The notes: a model not told the origin generated them from the letters alone. DNA of 64,000 bases from Acidobacteriota bacterium (GCA_016703965.1 JADJBB010000021.1:1488001-1552000), one strand, 5' to 3'; shown: positions 1 through 8,587, counted from the stretch's first letter. Numbers and translations: made by a program.

Positions 1-1240
1 TCCGGCGACTAGTTCCGGTGAAAAGTGTTTCCAGTGCCAGTGCTAGTGACTGGACTGGTGCCCCCCCCCTTTATAAGGGGGGGGAACGAGTCGAGTGAGT
101 CAGTGCCAGAGTGGATAATCGGGAAGTGTGACCAATCAAGTGGATCATGAGATCGAACCGAGGACTACAAAGGGCGACCGGAGGTAACCGATGCTTTTCC
201 CGGAATTGGACGAACGACCAGCGGATTAAGAGTCTTCAAATTCAGTTTTATCTTGTTTGCCCTGGATTATTTCACTACGGAAGACACTGGGGTTTATTTT
301 GATTCTGTTTGTTTAGTTTCGTCTGAGCAGAGTAGTTTTAGGAGATTTGTTGCACAAGAGTTGCACAAGCAGAACATGAGGTTCTTCGCCGTTTAGGAAG
401 AGGGCACCTTTTCTTTCATCGTGGGTTTTCTAGGTATTGTAGGAATCTACTATTAGTGTTCCTAGAAAGCTCAGCCTCGATAACGGCAGCCTAGCCTTGA
501 CGCTCGACCTTGACCGCTCTAACTGAGCCCCCCATCATGCCTAGCCTAGCGGCATAGCCGCTGAGTTATGAGGAATTCACCCGTCGGGGCGAAGTTGGCT
601 TGTACGAGGGGGCAGGAGAGGTGAAAAGGGGAAACCCAGCTCAGTCTCTGAAGGCCTGATGGTACGGCCAGCCATTTTCGAATAGTCGGAGATGAGCCAA
701 TTTTGGTTTCATGTAGCGGGACGCGAGTCCCTGCACGAATAGATGATTGCATCGCTTTAATAAGGCGGCGGTTACGTTCTTTTGTCAAAAAAACACGCAC
801 CTAACAGACACCAACCCGATGTACCAATACCCGTGCGCTTGACACCAAGGGGTAACTTCATAGATGACCACGATCTTTCCGACCCGGAAATGCGGGAGGC
901 GGAGCCTCGCGCATCTTTATAAAGAGCCATCCGGAAAGGCATAGCCATTCCGCACAGCACTGCGGCAGTGCCGCCCTTTTGGAGCCGGGAATCCGTCCGA
1001 ACCCCCCGAGGCGGTGACATAGACAAATAACGGGTGGATATTATACCGCCGTTTCCAGACGTCTCATGTTTTTGGTGGGCACGCCTGACACCGCCTTTCT
1101 TGCAGGCTGGCCCATCGATTCTCTCTGGTTGAGGTTTCCGATCAATGCGAGTAGTATTTCCCAAACACCCAGAAAGTTTTTGAAATTGGCGGTCGTCAGA
1201 AAATGCCGGCTTTTCGTATTCATTTGACCAGGTGGATGAC
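1..1240. other. Gene-free leading region with several hairpins
   Basis: No convincing protein is visible on either strand; the open frames here lack recognisable domains. The stretch is rich in secondary structure. There is a C-run/G-run hairpin at 61-84, an 11-base tandem repeat (GTTGCACAAGA then GTTGCACAAGC) at 349-370, and between 876 and 971 three consecutive hairpins: TTTCCG/CGGAAA at 876-890, an 11-bp stem with one mismatch and a GGA loop at 890-914, and GCACTGC/GCAGTGC at 957-971. It could hold a structured RNA, a decayed mobile element or the leader of the phospholipase gene downstream. Confidence 0.4.
61..84. repeat. Homopolymer hairpin, C-run facing G-run
   Basis: Nine C residues, a TTTATAA centre and eight G residues form a stem of about 10 bp with a three-base loop. 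The bases on either side are made of repeated AGTG/CAGTG words. Function unknown; it may be a low-complexity assembly join or a terminator-like element. Confidence 0.4.
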
Positions 1241-3010
1241 ATGAACCCGTTTAACCAAAACACGCGCTTTAGGATCTTCAAATTTGTTTTTCCATTTTTT
1301 ATTCTGCTGATCTTTCACCAGATATCGCCTGCGCAAGTAACCAGCCGTGAGTGTGCAAAGGAAGGTGAACGTTGCGCATTTGCGGGAACGGCCGAGGTCG
1401 CATACGGTGCCGGGAATCGTTGGGCCACAAAGGTGGCGACATCCTCGATACAATGCGGTGTCGCTGCGTTTGGCGGCGATCCGGCAGAGAACGTGTTAAA
1501 GACCTGCCAGCTGACCACCAAGAAATGTGCTGGCGAAGGCGGGAAGTGCGAATTCAGCGGCGTTAAGACAGTTAATTACGGTGCGAACGGCATCTTTGCG
1601 AGTAGGACCTTTAGAGACGGCGTGACTTGCGGCGTTGCGGCATTCGGTTACGATCCTGTGCCAAATGTCCTGAAGCAATGTTTCATTGGTCCGGCGCCCG
1701 AGAAGCCGATCAACGAGATCACCTGGCTCGGCACACACAACGCCATTGCCTCCACGTATTACGGATTTTTTATCCAAAACTCACAACGCGACAGCGTAAC
1801 TGCTCAGCTTGATCGCGGGGCACGGGCGCTTGAGATCGATACCGTTAAGGACACGCCAGCTGGATTTGCCACGGGTGTCTATGTCTGCCACTGCGGGGCG
1901 GCGCCGCACAGCCTGAGCAACGAGGAGCTTAATCGATTTGCGAGCAAGAAAGAGAACCAGACCTCGTGGCCGTTCCAACTGCCGGGATGGACGCATCCGA
2001 CGCCGTATATGAGATTTAGCACGATCCTGAAGGAGATCGACAAATGGTTGATCGCGAATCCCAACGAGATCGTGATCGTATTGATGGAGAACAACAGTGC
2101 GAACGGAGCTCAGCTCGATACAGAGATCGAGGCGGCCGGTTTGCAGACCGGCATTTACAGACACCCTGACGACGACAAATGGCAGACCAAGTCGGAATTG
2201 GTAAGAAAGAACCAGCGACTTATCCTTCAGGTCAGCGACGACAAGATCTACGCTCTGGGCTATCGCGGCCTCACGGGTGAAAGCAAATATGCGACGCCAA
2301 AATATAAGGTCGTGGATAACAAGTATATGGAGATCCTCAGTTATGGGGCCTTAACTCCCCCTGGGTACGGCAACCTCAACGAGTATTCAAAGGACAAAGC
2401 CGATGACGCACGCACCGGCAACAAGTTGTTGGTGATGGGGGCATTCAAGTCCGCCCTGACGGACGAGCTCACTTCGCGGTCATTCAACCAGTACTCCTTT
2501 CTCAATGCCGCAAAAGCCCAATGGCAGGACATGAATCCTAAGAACACGTTTTACCCCAGCATAATTGAGGTGAATCAGATACACATCGGCGATGCTCTGA
2601 GGTTCGTCAACGACCTTAATGGAGGGCCGTATATGATATCGTCAAAAGCCGACAACATCGGCGACACGTCTGGCGACAGCTGGCAGCTCAGGTTTGAGAA
2701 TAACGCTGCGTTTAACGCCGGGATCGTGGTCACCTACTGGCAGGATTTCGGCAGCGGTGCCGCTAAGGTATCGGTACCGATAGTCGTAAATTCCGGGGTC
2801 CTAAATCCGGCACTTGGCGTGGCGAGAATGGTCAACATCCCGCGAAACACGTCGGCTGGGAAACCGATCAGCGTCAGGGTCATTCTGTACTCAACCGCGG
2901 AGTTTGACCTGTACAAAGAAGACCATCCAGCAAACTTCGTCGGCAGCCCCGTTCCATGCTTCAAAGCAACCGGCATCCTCACCAGCCCAAAAGGCAGCAG
3001 ATGTGAGTAA
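1241..3010 (+). CDS. Secreted PI-PLC X-domain-like protein with two N-terminal Cys repeats
   Basis: The protein of about 589 residues begins with a signal peptide (hydrophobic FPFFILLIF core, then Ala-Gln), so it is probably exported. Two tandem repeats of about 50 residues follow, each with paired Cys and a YGA...CGVAAFG-DP--NVLK-C pattern. A phosphatidylinositol-specific phospholipase C X-like domain begins at WLGTHNA (candidate catalytic His), with LEID and a PNEIVIVLMEN strand typical of the TIM-barrel core. Such enzymes cleave phosphoinositides or GPI-type linkages; the substrate here is unknown. I chose ATG 1241 rather than GTG 1232 because AGGTGG at 1230-1235 makes a ribosome site at the right distance and overlaps the GTG. 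A strong terminator follows, so the gene appears monocistronic. Confidence 0.72.
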   Translation: MNPFNQNTRFRIFKFVFPFFILLIFHQISPAQVTSRECAKEGERCAFAGTAEVAYGAGNRWATKVATSSIQCGVAAFGGDPAENVLKTCQLTTKKCAGEGGKCEFSGVKTVNYGANGIFASRTFRDGVTCGVAAFGYDPVPNVLKQCFIGPAPEKPINEITWLGTHNAIASTYYGFFIQNSQRDSVTAQLDRGARALEIDTVKDTPAGFATGVYVCHCGAAPHSLSNEELNRFASKKENQTSWPFQLPGWTHPTPYMRFSTILKEIDKWLIANPNEIVIVLMENNSANGAQLDTEIEAAGLQTGIYRHPDDDKWQTKSELVRKNQRLILQVSDDKIYALGYRGLTGESKYATPKYKVVDNKYMEILSYGALTPPGYGNLNEYSKDKADDARTGNKLLVMGAFKSALTDELTSRSFNQYSFLNAAKAQWQDMNPKNTFYPSIIEVNQIHIGDALRFVNDLNGGPYMISSKADNIGDTSGDSWQLRFENNAAFNAGIVVTYWQDFGSGAAKVSVPIVVNSGVLNPALGVARMVNIPRNTSAGKPISVRVILYSTAEFDLYKEDHPANFVGSPVPCFKATGILTSPKGSRCE

Positions 3011-3032
3011 GCCTTAACACGTTCAAAACACA

Positions 3033-3063
3033 AAACGCCGGCCTCCAGTGGCCGGCGTTTTTC
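3033..3063 (+). terminator. Rho-independent terminator of the phospholipase gene
   Basis: An 11-bp perfect stem (AAACGCCGGCC / GGCCGGCGTTT) with loop TCCAGT ends in a T-run, 22 bases after the stop codon. Confidence 0.9.
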
Positions 3064-3474
3064 AATCGTCTTGCCACCGTTTCGATCAGCCGTTGCCATG
3101 CGACGAAGTGTTGCAGGCCTATGCCTTTCTCTGAGCCTCAGTCCTGCGACCCATCCCTTCAAATCCCCGACCCAAGCCCTCAGTCCCGCGGAAAGTTTAG
3201 TGTATTTTCGTGTTATTTAGTGGTTACTCTTCCTAGCCCGAGGTCGAAGTCATTTCGATCCCCGGCGAGCCCGCGAGCAGAGCCATGATCGATACTCCCG
3301 GTCTTCACTGGTGCTGCGGCAGCGATAGTTGGAAACAATGGGGGAACCAGGCGACGTTTACTGCGGAAGCACGGCCCTCCAAATGAGCCGCGACGGTGAC
3401 CAAGGCGTAGCCGTGGCTGAGAATCGCAAAATCGAAAAGCTTACCGTGTTTTTCGCCTTTGGAGTTATGATTAG
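3064..3474. other. Intergenic gap, no gene seen
   Basis: About 410 bases between the phospholipase terminator and the stop of the minus-strand regulator. Short open frames exist on both strands but none has recognisable features. A GTGTATTTTCGTGTTATTTAG-like stretch near 3199-3222 resembles a degenerate copy of a TTCGTG-rich intergenic word that recurs near 58888-58905. Confidence 0.35.
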
Positions 3475-4596
3475 TCATTCGGATGGACAACGATTAGGGA
3501 CGAACCATTCAACTCGTCCTACGGACTTATCAATCATGTTTGACGCCATGGCTCTATAGAAGTATTTTGTATCTTTCTCCAGATTTATAAGATCTTGGTA
3601 GTAGTAGTTGTTCTCGGCAAATGACTGCTTCATCGTTAGACTCCCTAGATCGGGCGTATCACCCCATTCAAACCATACCGAAGTCTTAACGTCATTGGTT
3701 TCTATGTGCGCGAACAATCTGGCGCTTCCGCATCCGACCTGTGTACGTGGAAGATTCGAACGCCAATAGTAAATTCCGCTCCCGACAGCAAGCAGAAGCA
3801 TTCCAGCAAATACCTTGATCCAAACACTTCTGTTCCATACTGCCTTCGATTTCACGAATAGGTCCGTCAAAAAAACCTTAACGGGGCTGTAGGTAAACGT
3901 CCCTATTGGCGAGAATCCGCGTCGGCGTAGGTGCCATTCACGCCAAGAGTTTCCATAGGCGCCGAAAAACAACCCTACAGCAATGCTGGTTGCGATTCCG
4001 AAGAGACTAAGGTCATCATCTGATTCTACAGACGCAACTGAATATCCAATTAGGGAACTTCCAAGGAGCATGCAAGCTCCAATCAACCCCATTCGCTTGG
4101 CTAAGCCCCAAAGTCCACCAAAGAAAAATGCAGGCCAGCACCAGCCGATTTTGACTATTTCTTCGCTTCCACTTTCATTGGTCCATCTGCGGTAATTCGT
4201 TTGCTTCTGTTTGAGACTGTAAAAATTCAGGGAATCGATACCCCGATGTTCATTAACGGCTTCAGGTCCAACTGGTTCGACTTGATAAATAAACGTATAA
4301 CCTTTCTTTTTTTCGTGGTCAATAAAGGAATACGGCCGAACAAGGTCACCAAGTTCTTTTCTAATTTTACGGACAGCAACCGCAACATTGCCTTCCTCGA
4401 CAAAAGTATCTGATCCCCAGGCTTCATCAAGAATTTGCTGTTCACTTAGACAAATTCCAGCCTTCTCGACCAATAGACACAAAACGTTAAACGCCTTCCG
4501 TTCAAGCCGAATCGAGGCACCATTCAACAATAACGAGCGTTTCGCGGGGTCTAGAACAAACTCACCAAATTTGTACTTTTGGGACTGAGAATCCAC
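3475..4596 (-). CDS. Membrane-anchored winged-helix transcriptional regulator (CadC/ToxR-like)
   Basis: Residues of about 7-105 form an OmpR/PhoB-type winged helix (FGEFVLDPAKRSLLLNG, then LERKAFNVLCLLVE and the VRKIRKELGD recognition region, ending in KKGYTFIY). No receiver domain precedes it, so it is of the one-component CadC type common in Acidobacteriota. The middle holds hydrophobic segments (around GLWGLAKRMGLIGACMLLGS and ATSIAVGLFFGAYG) resembling a DUF2628-like integral membrane domain, then another membrane helix (VFAGMLLLAVGSGIYYW). The last 90 residues look like an extracytoplasmic fibronectin-III-like domain. It is divergent from the oxidase-like gene at 4722, which it may regulate through the inverted repeat at 4674-4703. 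The architecture is clear; the signal and target are inferred. Confidence 0.8.
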   Translation of the reverse strand: MDSQSQKYKFGEFVLDPAKRSLLLNGASIRLERKAFNVLCLLVEKAGICLSEQQILDEAWGSDTFVEEGNVAVAVRKIRKELGDLVRPYSFIDHEKKKGYTFIYQVEPVGPEAVNEHRGIDSLNFYSLKQKQTNYRRWTNESGSEEIVKIGWCWPAFFFGGLWGLAKRMGLIGACMLLGSSLIGYSVASVESDDDLSLFGIATSIAVGLFFGAYGNSWREWHLRRRGFSPIGTFTYSPVKVFLTDLFVKSKAVWNRSVWIKVFAGMLLLAVGSGIYYWRSNLPRTQVGCGSARLFAHIETNDVKTSVWFEWGDTPDLGSLTMKQSFAENNYYYQDLINLEKDTKYFYRAMASNMIDKSVGRVEWFVPNRCPSE

Positions 4597-4673
4597 GTAT
4601 TTTCGATCGAAAGAAACCTTAAGAATTCTTCAGATTGCTTAAATACAAAATCGCACCAATATTCATAAAGTTC

Positions 4674-4703
4674 GAATTGCGACTGCATTGACCGTCGCAA
4701 TTC
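4674..4703. promoter_or_regulatory. Perfect 10-bp inverted repeat in the divergent promoter region
   Basis: GAATTGCGAC, a 10-base spacer and GTCGCAATTC form an exact dyad about 18 bases before the ATG of the downstream gene and upstream of its AGGAG site. The 20-bp centre-to-centre spacing fits two half-sites on one DNA face, so an operator for the adjacent winged-helix regulator is plausible. A leader hairpin is the alternative. Confidence 0.5.
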
Positions 4704-4721
4704 TAAGATTAGGAGTTTAAA

Positions 4722-5483
4722 ATGTTAAGTCAAGAAGAATTACGAAATTTCACATTGATCCCTAGAACCCTTCATGCCCAACGACAAAAGGCTGAAGGCT
4801 ATATTCAACAATTTTCGGATAGAGCCCCGTTTATTGCCGACGATAATAATCCCTATCTTCGTTGGCTTGGTGAGAAAGAAAAGATCGATCGCGAGTTTTT
4901 CTTTGAATTCGTTAACTGGTGGTTCTGGCTTTCAAGATTTCAACCACAAACACTTTGGCGCCTGATGTCTATTTTCCCGGATCAGGAAGATCAGGCAGAG
5001 ATATTTCCAAATGCGATTGAAGAATCCGGTCTCAGGAAAAAGTTGCATCAGCCTCACTGGTGGCACTTGGAACGGCTGGTCGAAAGCCTTGGCGGTTCCC
5101 TGAAACCCGATCGCGAGTCAGAGGCGATGTTGCAGGAATTTATGCGGCTTCTAGATTCGGCAAGCGAAGCTCAGGCGATCGGATATTTGGGAGCCATCGA
5201 GTATCCAGGATTAGTTATATCCAAGTTCTTCACGACTTTGATGACTAAACTAGGAAGGAGCGACTTAGTCAAGGACGATTTCTATTGCCGTGTGCACTCC
5301 AGAGTTGAATTCAGCCACGTGGTAAAGTCCGTCGGCTCCATGCTTGTATGGATAAATGACAAAGAAAGGCAAAGAAATAAGGGCTATGAGCCAATGGACG
5401 TAGTTTATGCATTCGAAAATGGAATGCGATGGTGGGAGGCTTTCTGGAGCCAAGGCTTCCGGAAGCTTGGTTATCGCCGGTAA
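4722..5483 (+). CDS. Probable heme-oxygenase-like diiron (HOLDO) enzyme
   Basis: This 253-residue, all-helical-looking protein starts at an ATG preceded by AGGAG. The metal-ligand spacing of the heme-oxygenase-like dimetal oxidase/oxygenase fold (as in UndA, SznF and CADD) can be traced: an N-terminal Glu-Gly-containing helix with Glu100/101 and His109 or His112, then Glu160 in GYLGAIEYP, then a His192-x3-Glu196-x2-His199 motif. Family members usually have Asp where Glu196 stands. Such enzymes use O2 and a Fe2 cofactor on varied small substrates, so the substrate cannot be named. The gene is divergent from a CadC-like regulator and convergent with the groEL remnant. The family call rests on motif spacing only. 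Confidence 0.5.
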   Translation: MLSQEELRNFTLIPRTLHAQRQKAEGYIQQFSDRAPFIADDNNPYLRWLGEKEKIDREFFFEFVNWWFWLSRFQPQTLWRLMSIFPDQEDQAEIFPNAIEESGLRKKLHQPHWWHLERLVESLGGSLKPDRESEAMLQEFMRLLDSASEAQAIGYLGAIEYPGLVISKFFTTLMTKLGRSDLVKDDFYCRVHSRVEFSHVVKSVGSMLVWINDKERQRNKGYEPMDVVYAFENGMRWWEAFWSQGFRKLGYRR

Positions 5484-5523
5484 AAAAACGAAGCCTCTCA
5501 ATTTACACCAAGTTGTTAAAGAG

Positions 5524-5547
5524 GCGGCAAACAGGGATGTTTGCCGC
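5524..5547. terminator. Bidirectional hairpin terminator
   Basis: A perfect 10-bp stem (GCGGCAAACA / TGTTTGCCGC) with loop GGGA lies between the plus-strand enzyme gene and the minus-strand groEL remnant. On the minus strand it is followed by CTCTTTAA. It was probably the original groEL terminator. Confidence 0.75.
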
Positions 5548-5555
5548 TTCAGTCT

Positions 5556-5658
5556 TACATACCCATGCCCCGCCGCCCATGCCGACCATTGGGTCGCCCT
5601 TGTCGTCGGGCACGTCGGCGATCATGGCTTCGGTCGTGAACAACATTCTGGCGTTTCT
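5556..5658 (-). pseudogene. groEL: Orphan 3' end of groEL (chaperonin C-terminus)
   Basis: On the minus strand one frame reads LFTTEAMIADVPDDKGD followed by PMVGMGGG, which is the typical end of GroEL: the last helix and the Gly-Gly-Met tail. Removing two bases in the run near 5571-5574 restores GGGMGM and a stop at 5556. Nothing upstream matches the rest of the 540-residue chaperonin, because the DUF6994 frame occupies that DNA and runs into this segment. It therefore marks a recombination or insertion point: the island apparently joined here, keeping only the last 30 or so codons and the terminator. A chance match is unlikely given the length and context. Confidence 0.75.
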
Positions 5659-6494
5659 ACCGCTCGTTGCTTTACATAGGTTTCAATTCTCGTGTTTCGT
5701 GATCGAATAAAGTTCATGACCCCTTTTTTGTAGATCGAATATTCCTCAATCCTGGAGAATCTGGGTGCCGTTTTGAAGTCGTCGAATGGAAGGTAAAAAA
5801 TCACTTGTTGATTCTCGCCAACTAGGTCGTCGAGTAAAAAGTATTTGAAATAACCCTCAAAACTTTCAAACAAATGGAAAAAGGATTTGTATCGCAATAA
5901 TGTGCCGTAAAGCGGACTTTCCTGTCCCAAATAGAAGCGGCGTATGCACTCTAGCGTCAAGTCAAATCTATCGTCAATTAGTCCGTTTACTCCCCGAGCT
6001 TGATTTATGGTGTGCTGTCTATCAATTCGGTTGTTCGGGAACAATGTGAAAGCACCGATGGTTGAACCTGCGTCAAAGAGTTCGTTTACCTCGTGTTGAA
6101 TGTGTTCTGTAAACCACTTTTTTCGTTTATGATTCTTATATGAGTGCGTTATCGCATCACTTCCAAAGAAATATTCTCCGAGCCCTGAACTGTGATACAG
6201 GTAGACTCCTTTCTTTTGGTCAGTCAATTCAAATGTGGCTCCACTAGGCAAAGGTTTGCTCCACAGGAATTTATGGTATGAGCGTAGAGTCGGACTCGTA
6301 CTGTCCGGATCGCCGCCGCGCGCGTCGGTGTGAACATTAAAGGTCGTGTCAACTAACATTTGTTTTGTACTTCGGCGGTGGTTCATCCGGCTTACTTTCT
6401 TTAACTCTGAACCTCGGAGCCCAAATTGAATCGCCGCTACGAGAACATCAGCGTTTATGTCTGTCTTTGTCCGCTTCCTTGCTCTGTATGACAC
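5622..6494 (-). CDS. DUF6994 family protein, last gene of the defence operon
   Basis: The conserved part begins near FNVHTDARGGDPD and continues through SPTLRSYHKFLWSKPLPSG, YLYHSSGLGEYF and NRIDRQHTINQARG to DRFDLTLECIRRFYLGQ, the pattern of the uncharacterised DUF6994 family. Function unknown. The longest frame opens with GTG at 6494, just after an in-frame stop, but family members start close to the FNVHTD segment, so ATG 6359 or ATG 6386 may be the real start; none has a good ribosome site. A mini-frame beginning at 6538 overlaps the upstream stop as TAATG and could be a lost N-terminus. The last ten or so residues come from the groEL remnant read out of frame, so the C-terminus was altered at the island junction. 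It lies 42 bases after the AbaSI-like nuclease gene. Confidence 0.7.
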   Translation of the reverse strand: MSYRARKRTKTDINADVLVAAIQFGLRGSELKKVSRMNHRRSTKQMLVDTTFNVHTDARGGDPDSTSPTLRSYHKFLWSKPLPSGATFELTDQKKGVYLYHSSGLGEYFFGSDAITHSYKNHKRKKWFTEHIQHEVNELFDAGSTIGAFTLFPNNRIDRQHTINQARGVNGLIDDRFDLTLECIRRFYLGQESPLYGTLLRYKSFFHLFESFEGYFKYFLLDDLVGENQQVIFYLPFDDFKTAPRFSRIEEYSIYKKGVMNFIRSRNTRIETYVKQRAVETPECCSRPKP

Positions 6495-6536
6495 CTATGA
6501 CACTATCGATCGTCATGGATTCTGCTGTAATTCTCA

Positions 6537-7409
6537 TTATTTTGTCTTTAGTCTCTGTTCGTAAGTTTTTGCTCGCTTGTCTACGCGATTTAGTACTGTT
6601 CCCCGATCATAATTACTAGCCGTAATGTCCAAAAGGTATTCACCTTTAAACCGATACATAAGATCGCCGAGTGGGCTTCTCACCCTTGCGAAAACAAGCC
6701 TCCGTCCATTCCGGTCGAAATCCCTGACGTTCAAATCTACTTGTGAATTGCGGCGTTCAGGAATTTTTGAGATTTCGGTAATAACCATTTCGTCCGGTGA
6801 GAGAGTGTTCAGCCATTGAGCGTTCTCATATAGCTTCGGAAACCAAAGAAACTTTGCCGGTTCTGTTGGATGCGGAATAAACGCTTGCTGAAGTCCGGCA
6901 TAGGCTTTACCGAAGCAACTCGCAGCGTCGGCCATAGTTTTAAACGCGACATCTTCGTCGACGTCAATGTATCCTTTTGAAATGTGGGTGGCGGGACTCA
7001 TTTCAACCTCTGGGTTCCATGCTTCAAAATCGGAAAAGTCCGCAGCGGCTCGGATTTGATCGACCGCGTCATCAATCAGCCGGTTGAACGCGGGTAGATC
7101 GTTTAAAACCGGAACGCGGATGAATTCGTGTCCCGTTGCGTTGATAATGTCGGCTTCGCGTAGCTGGTCCGCTGCAACGTGCTTGAGGTGACGCGGCTCG
7201 TCAATCTCAATGTGAATCCCTAGCTGTGGAAAATACATATCGGTCATTGCTCGGCGGGGTTCGCGGCTAGGTCGACTGACAAACTGTTGCGTTATCATCT
7301 TGAGATCCGGGCGGTCCAGTCGGTGCCAAATGCGCTGGACGACATAGTGTTCGTAACGTTTGGTTTGCGCCTTTGCGAGTTGGCGAGCGATAAATTCTAG
7401 CTTTTCCAT
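6537..7409 (-). CDS. AbaSI/PvuRts1I-type modification-dependent restriction endonuclease
   Basis: The 290-residue product has the length and order of the PvuRts1I/AbaSI family, type IV enzymes that cut DNA carrying 5-hydroxymethylcytosine or its glucosylated form, as in T-even phages. The N-terminal half is a Vsr-like nuclease: RRAMTDMYFPQLGIHIEIDE, with Asp57, Glu68 and Asp70 as candidate metal ligands and His74 just after. The C-terminal half matches the SRA-like base-flipping domain: SKGYIDVDEDVAFKTMADAA, CFGKAYAGLQQA and FARVRSPLGDLMYRFKGEY. An AAGGAGG site precedes ATG 7409. No cognate methylase is needed for such enzymes. It lies between SIR2 and DUF6994 genes on the same strand, with 278 gene-free bases before it that may hold its promoter. 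Confidence 0.88.
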   Translation of the reverse strand: MEKLEFIARQLAKAQTKRYEHYVVQRIWHRLDRPDLKMITQQFVSRPSREPRRAMTDMYFPQLGIHIEIDEPRHLKHVAADQLREADIINATGHEFIRVPVLNDLPAFNRLIDDAVDQIRAAADFSDFEAWNPEVEMSPATHISKGYIDVDEDVAFKTMADAASCFGKAYAGLQQAFIPHPTEPAKFLWFPKLYENAQWLNTLSPDEMVITEISKIPERRNSQVDLNVRDFDRNGRRLVFARVRSPLGDLMYRFKGEYLLDITASNYDRGTVLNRVDKRAKTYEQRLKTK

Positions 7410-7687
7410 ATAAGACGATCCTCCTTTTGAGCACTTCCGTGTTTATATCTTGCAGAGTTTTGAACCTACCAACTTCCTGTTACGGTTGCTTTTCCTAATT
7501 CCTTTTAATGAGATTTTCAGGATTATTATTCGGGTATCGGTTGAGAAAGCCGTCTGATATACTGCCGCGTCTAGTATCACCCTAATCAAAGTGATTTTTG
7601 GAATAGTCTTCGAGGAATTTCCCGAACCTTTGAGTAGAGCAAGGCAATAAAACCGATCAAACAGGAATAAAGAAAGCGGGGTTAAGG

Positions 7688-8587
7688 CTATCGAACCTTT
7701 TTGACGATTCGCGAAAAACAATCGGCGAATCGTTCGCCTAACCAAGTAACGTTTCTTTTCTTTGTGTTTTCGGCCCAGGTCATAATATCTTCTTCTAGAC
7801 CCACATACACCAGCTCGCCGGTAGACCGGGCTAAAGTATCCCAGATGTGGCGGTCGTTCACTTCCACCGCCAATCCAATTACGAAATTCACCCTAGCTGC
7901 TTGGGCATAATTCTTCCATGCTTGCTGCATGACTTTGATTTGATCCGGGCAGATTTTAATCTCCTTGCCGAGAGTATACATCGCGATCGCTGGGGAGATT
8001 GAGTCGTTCCTGACGCAATAATCTCTTATCTGAAGCGGGGTGAGGACACGCAGACCTGTTGTTTGCACATGTGTTCCTGGACCTATGAAAGTACATGACG
8101 AAAATAGTCCGTCAGGTAAATCTGGAACCAAGTTGCATGATCCATGAATTTTCAAAACTTGAATTGTTTTCGACATCATCGGTCGCTTGTAGATAAAATT
8201 GCGTCCGTTAACATTAAGCGCGTGCTCTATCAGCAGATCATAATTTGTCGTAGCAATGTGGAATTTTCGCTGTTCATCAATCAAGTAACGAAAAAGCTTG
8301 ATATAAAGATTGTTGGCCTTTGGCTCGAACCAAGAGAAATACGTACTCATTTCCCGCTGCAGAGCAGTCGCAAGTCGTGAATCATTTAGATACAACTCCG
8401 ACATTGCGGTTTCAAAACGCGATCTAAATGCCTCCCGTCGAGCGTCCGATAGCGAAGCTGCAACGCCTCCTAATTTCTCCAACTCTGCAAATAGATCCTT
8501 TCCTAACGGCGGAACCGATGGATGGCAATCTACACTACCGTAGCTAGCACCGGCCCCAAAAAGGAAATTATTTGTTTTTTGGGCCAT
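7688..8587 (-). CDS. SIR2-domain protein, probable defence NADase
   Basis: Sirtuin-fold signatures are clear: NFLFGAGAS at residues 7-15 (NAD-binding glycine loop), TTNYD at 113-117 and LKIHGS at 145-150 with the candidate catalytic His148. Stand-alone SIR2 proteins of this size in defence islands typically deplete NAD+ during phage infection (as in Thoeris, AVAST and DSR systems), but no dedicated partner with a TIR, STAND or Argonaute domain is adjacent. The substrate is inferred from the family. It is 213 bases downstream of hsdM and 278 bases upstream of the AbaSI-like gene. No good Shine-Dalgarno precedes the ATG. Confidence 0.8.
   Translation of the reverse strand: MAQKTNNFLFGAGASYGSVDCHPSVPPLGKDLFAELEKLGGVAASLSDARREAFRSRFETAMSELYLNDSRLATALQREMSTYFSWFEPKANNLYIKLFRYLIDEQRKFHIATTNYDLLIEHALNVNGRNFIYKRPMMSKTIQVLKIHGSCNLVPDLPDGLFSSCTFIGPGTHVQTTGLRVLTPLQIRDYCVRNDSISPAIAMYTLGKEIKICPDQIKVMQQAWKNYAQAARVNFVIGLAVEVNDRHIWDTLARSTGELVYVGLEEDIMTWAENTKKRNVTWLGERFADCFSRIVKKVR

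Noticed and set aside
500..560. tRNA-like fragment (CGCTCTAACTGAGC) on the minus strand
   Set aside because: It resembles a D-arm only; no anticodon or T-arm can be folded around it.
5484..5523. Second terminator or small RNA after the HOLDO-like gene
   Set aside because: Only weak pairing is seen; the strong hairpin at 5524-5547 explains termination.
7443..7745. 100-codon minus-strand frame between the SIR2 and AbaSI-like genes
   Set aside because: It overlaps the SIR2 3' end, has no ribosome site and its composition does not look coding.
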